This document shows, in pieces, positions 62,306-64,000 of a DNA stretch of 64,000 nucleotides. The notes under the pieces are model-generated. The model did not search any database. It was given only the letters and a program-made list of their open reading frames with translations, and was not told the DNA's origin. The position numbers and the translations under genes were made by a program. Where the stretch lies: the NCBI RefSeq assembly GCF_029227915.1, contig NC_079882.1, positions 16,568,501 to 16,632,500 of the forward strand, given 5' to 3'. This DNA comes from Hydractinia symbiolongicarpus. Taxonomy: Eukaryota; Cnidaria; Hydrozoa; Anthoathecata; Hydractiniidae. Numbering within the stretch: the stretch's first letter is position 1; every line of letters begins with the position of its first letter.

Positions 62306-64000
62306 GCGCTAATGAAAACGACTTCAGACGTTGTAGCACATTGAGATTGGAAGGACTAGGCCAATGAAAACCTGCCCAGGCAAATGGAACAACGTGATTT
62401 ACGTGTGAGGCCTTTATTAGACTGCAAAAGGCCATAATACAGCCTTTATAGGACTAGGACGTAGTTAAGAGTGTTCTAAGGCAACTTCGCTAATGAAAAC
62501 GACTTGGGACGTTGTAGTGCATTGAGACTGGAAGGACTAGGCCAATGGAAAACTGCGCAGACCGGTGAAACCACGTGATTTACGTGTGAGGCCTTTATTA
62601 GACTGCAAAAGGCCATATTACAGCCTTTATAGGACTGTGCAAGTATTTAAGAGTGTTGTAAGGCAACAGCGATAATAAAAACGACTTGAGACGTTGTAGG
62701 TCATTTAGACTGGAAGGAATAGTCCAATGGTAACCTGCGCAGACCGGTGAAACCACGTCAATAACGTGTGAGGCCTTTATTAGACTGCAAAAGGCCAAAT
62801 TACAGCCTTTATAGGACTGTGAACGTAGTTAAGAGTGTCTTAAGGCAACGGCGCTAATGAAAGCGACTTGAGACGTTGTAGCGCATTGAGACTGGAAGGA
62901 CTAGGCCAATGGTGACCTGCGCAGAGCGGTGAAACCACGTGATTAACGTGTGAGGCCTTTATTAGACTGCAAAAGGCCATATTACAGCCTTTATAGGACT
63001 GTGCAAGTATTTAAGAGTGTTGTAAGGCAACAGCGATAATGAAAACGACTTGAGACGTTGTAGCACATTTAGACTGGAAGGACTAGGTCAATGGTGACCT
63101 GCGCAGACCGGTGAAACCACGTGATTTACATATGAAGCCTTTACTAGACTGCAAAAGGCCAAATTACAGCCTTTATAGGACTGTGCACGTAGTTAAGAAT
63201 GTCTTAAGGCAACAGCGATAATGAAAACGACTTGAGACGTTGTAGCACATTGAGACTGGAAGGACTAGGTCAATGGTGACCTGCGCAGACCTGTGAAACC
63301 ACGTGATTAACGTGTGAGGCCTTTATTAGACTGCAAAAGGCCATATTACAGATTTTATAGGACTGTGCACGTAGTTAAGAGTGTCTTAAGGCAACGGCGC
63401 TAATGAAAACGACTTGACACGTTGTAGCACATTGAGACTGGAAGGACTAGGTCAATGGTGACCTGCGCAGACAGGTGAAACCACGTGATTTACGTGTGAG
63501 GCCTTTATTACACTGCAAAAGGCCATATTAAAGCCTTTATAGGACTGTGCAGGTAGTTAAGAGTGTTCTAAGGCCACGGCGCTAAGGAAAACCACTTGAG
63601 ACGTTGTAGCACATTGAGACTGGAAGGACTAGGCCAATGGAAACCTGCACAGGCAAATGAAACCACGTCATTTACGTGTGAGGCCTTTATTAGGCTGCAA
63701 AAGGCCATAATACAGCCTTTATAGGACTGTGGACGAAGTTAAGAGTGTTCTAAGGCAACTTCGCTAATGAAAACGACTTGGGACGTTGTAGCGCATTGAG
63801 ACTGAAAGGACTACGCTAATGGTAACCTGCGCAGACCGGTGAAACCACGTGATTTACGTGTGAAGCCTTTATTAGACTGCAAAAGGCCATATTGCAGCCT
63901 TTATAGGACTGTGCACGTATTTAAGAGTGTTGTAAGGCAACAGCGATAATGAAAAAAACTTCAGACGTTGTAGCGCATTGAGACTGGATCGACTAGTCCA

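Larger units (their letters stand above)
39061..64000 (-). repeat. Satellite array, right arm: about 137 tandem monomers of ~182 bp, - orientation
   Basis: From 39,061 to the end the landmark appears as its reverse complement ('attacagcctttatagg'), again about every 182 bp. The units are the left-arm family read on the minus strand. Several left-arm subtypes recur here: the 'ctcaaggtgctac' subtype (left near 35,469 and 36,561; right as 'caccttgagactgg' near 39,170, 46,268, 47,728 and others), the 'ggactagtcgttcca' subtype, and the subtype with 'gcaatatcgcc'. The two arms therefore share ancestry beyond the basic monomer. The array is cut by the window end in mid-monomer. Stretches outside the listed duplication blocks (39.1-40.5 kb, 45.5-47.6 kb, 55.6-57.7 kb, 58.9-60.4 kb and 62.3-64.0 kb) hold only diverged monomers and short partial copies of the neighbouring blocks. 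No gene, transposon or spacer was seen. Confidence 0.98.

Noticed and set aside
204-62798. About a hundred open frames of 60-116 codons, mostly 66 codons, beginning 'MAFCSLIKASHVNHVV' or similar
   Set aside because: They are one reading frame of the 182-bp monomer. Each is 201 bp, overlaps the next by 19 bp and stops just after entering the next monomer because 182 is not a multiple of three. Many monomers break the frame with no sign of repair, they follow the array's orientation, and there are no introns, untranslated regions or unique sequence around them.
1-64000. Possible CRISPR array or direct repeats with spacers
   Set aside because: Whole 182-bp units are repeated with no unique spacers of 25-45 bp, and there are no cas-like genes.
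1-64000. CENP-B box
   Set aside because: I looked for the core pattern nTTCGnnnnAnnCGGGn on both strands of the consensus. The nearest piece, 'gtcgttttcattagcg', lacks TTCG and CGGG in the required places.
1-64000. Telomeric repeats, rDNA, tRNA or transposon remnants between monomers
   Set aside because: Reading through both arms I saw only monomer sequence. No short telomere-like repeats, no long A-runs with target-site duplications and no unrelated insertions were visible.
1-64000. CACGTG as a real bHLH (E-box/G-box) regulatory element
   Set aside because: The site is in most monomers, but a 6-bp palindrome kept by homogenisation is not evidence of binding. I kept it as a finding about subtypes and did not annotate it as a regulatory feature.
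1-64000. Assignment to a particular species or satellite family
   Set aside because: Units of about 180 bp occur in plants, fish, insects and others. I do not recognise this sequence and base composition does not decide.

Overview
The whole 64 kb window is one satellite DNA array. I found no gene, RNA gene, transposon, microsatellite block or unique spacer in it. The unit is about 182 bp (about 47% G+C), and roughly 350 more or less diverged copies lie head to tail from base 1 to base 64000. The array enters and leaves the window in mid-monomer, so it continues on both sides. This layout points to a eukaryotic heterochromatic region (centromeric, pericentromeric, subtelomeric or a heterochromatic block). 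I do not recognise the monomer and cannot name the species or kingdom from sequence alone.

Layout: bases 1-39063 carry monomers in the + orientation, and bases 39061-64000 carry the same family in the - orientation. The switch happens inside a monomer, over a 3-bp TTT shared by both sides. It creates a snap-back of two 40-nt arms (37 of 40 paired) around a 23-nt loop at 38998-39100. The same monomer subtypes occur on both sides, so this is an inversion or inverted duplication within one family, or an assembly artefact, not the meeting of two unrelated satellites.

Inside each arm the monomers form nested multi-monomer duplications of different sizes, not one uniform higher-order repeat. Left-arm periods include about 364, 546, 728, 908, 910, 939, 1092, 1697, 2939, 3830, 5820 and 6243 bp. 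Right-arm periods include about 728, 1085, 2183, 3678 and 10085 bp. Most are whole multiples of about 182 bp, as expected from unequal exchange in register. The exceptions trace to a few odd-length monomers: three 97-bp deleted monomers, two 244-bp composite monomers, seven 211-bp monomers with a templated inverted insertion, and two copies of a 39-bp internal duplication.

The many short open frames of about 60-66 codons (+ strand on the left, - strand on the right) are one frame of the monomer read again and again. Because 182 is not a multiple of three, each frame shifts into a stop just after entering the next monomer. I do not treat them as genes. The most unusual features are the inversion junction, the 211-bp fold-back monomers, and the conserved short dyads and CACGTG site in the monomer.
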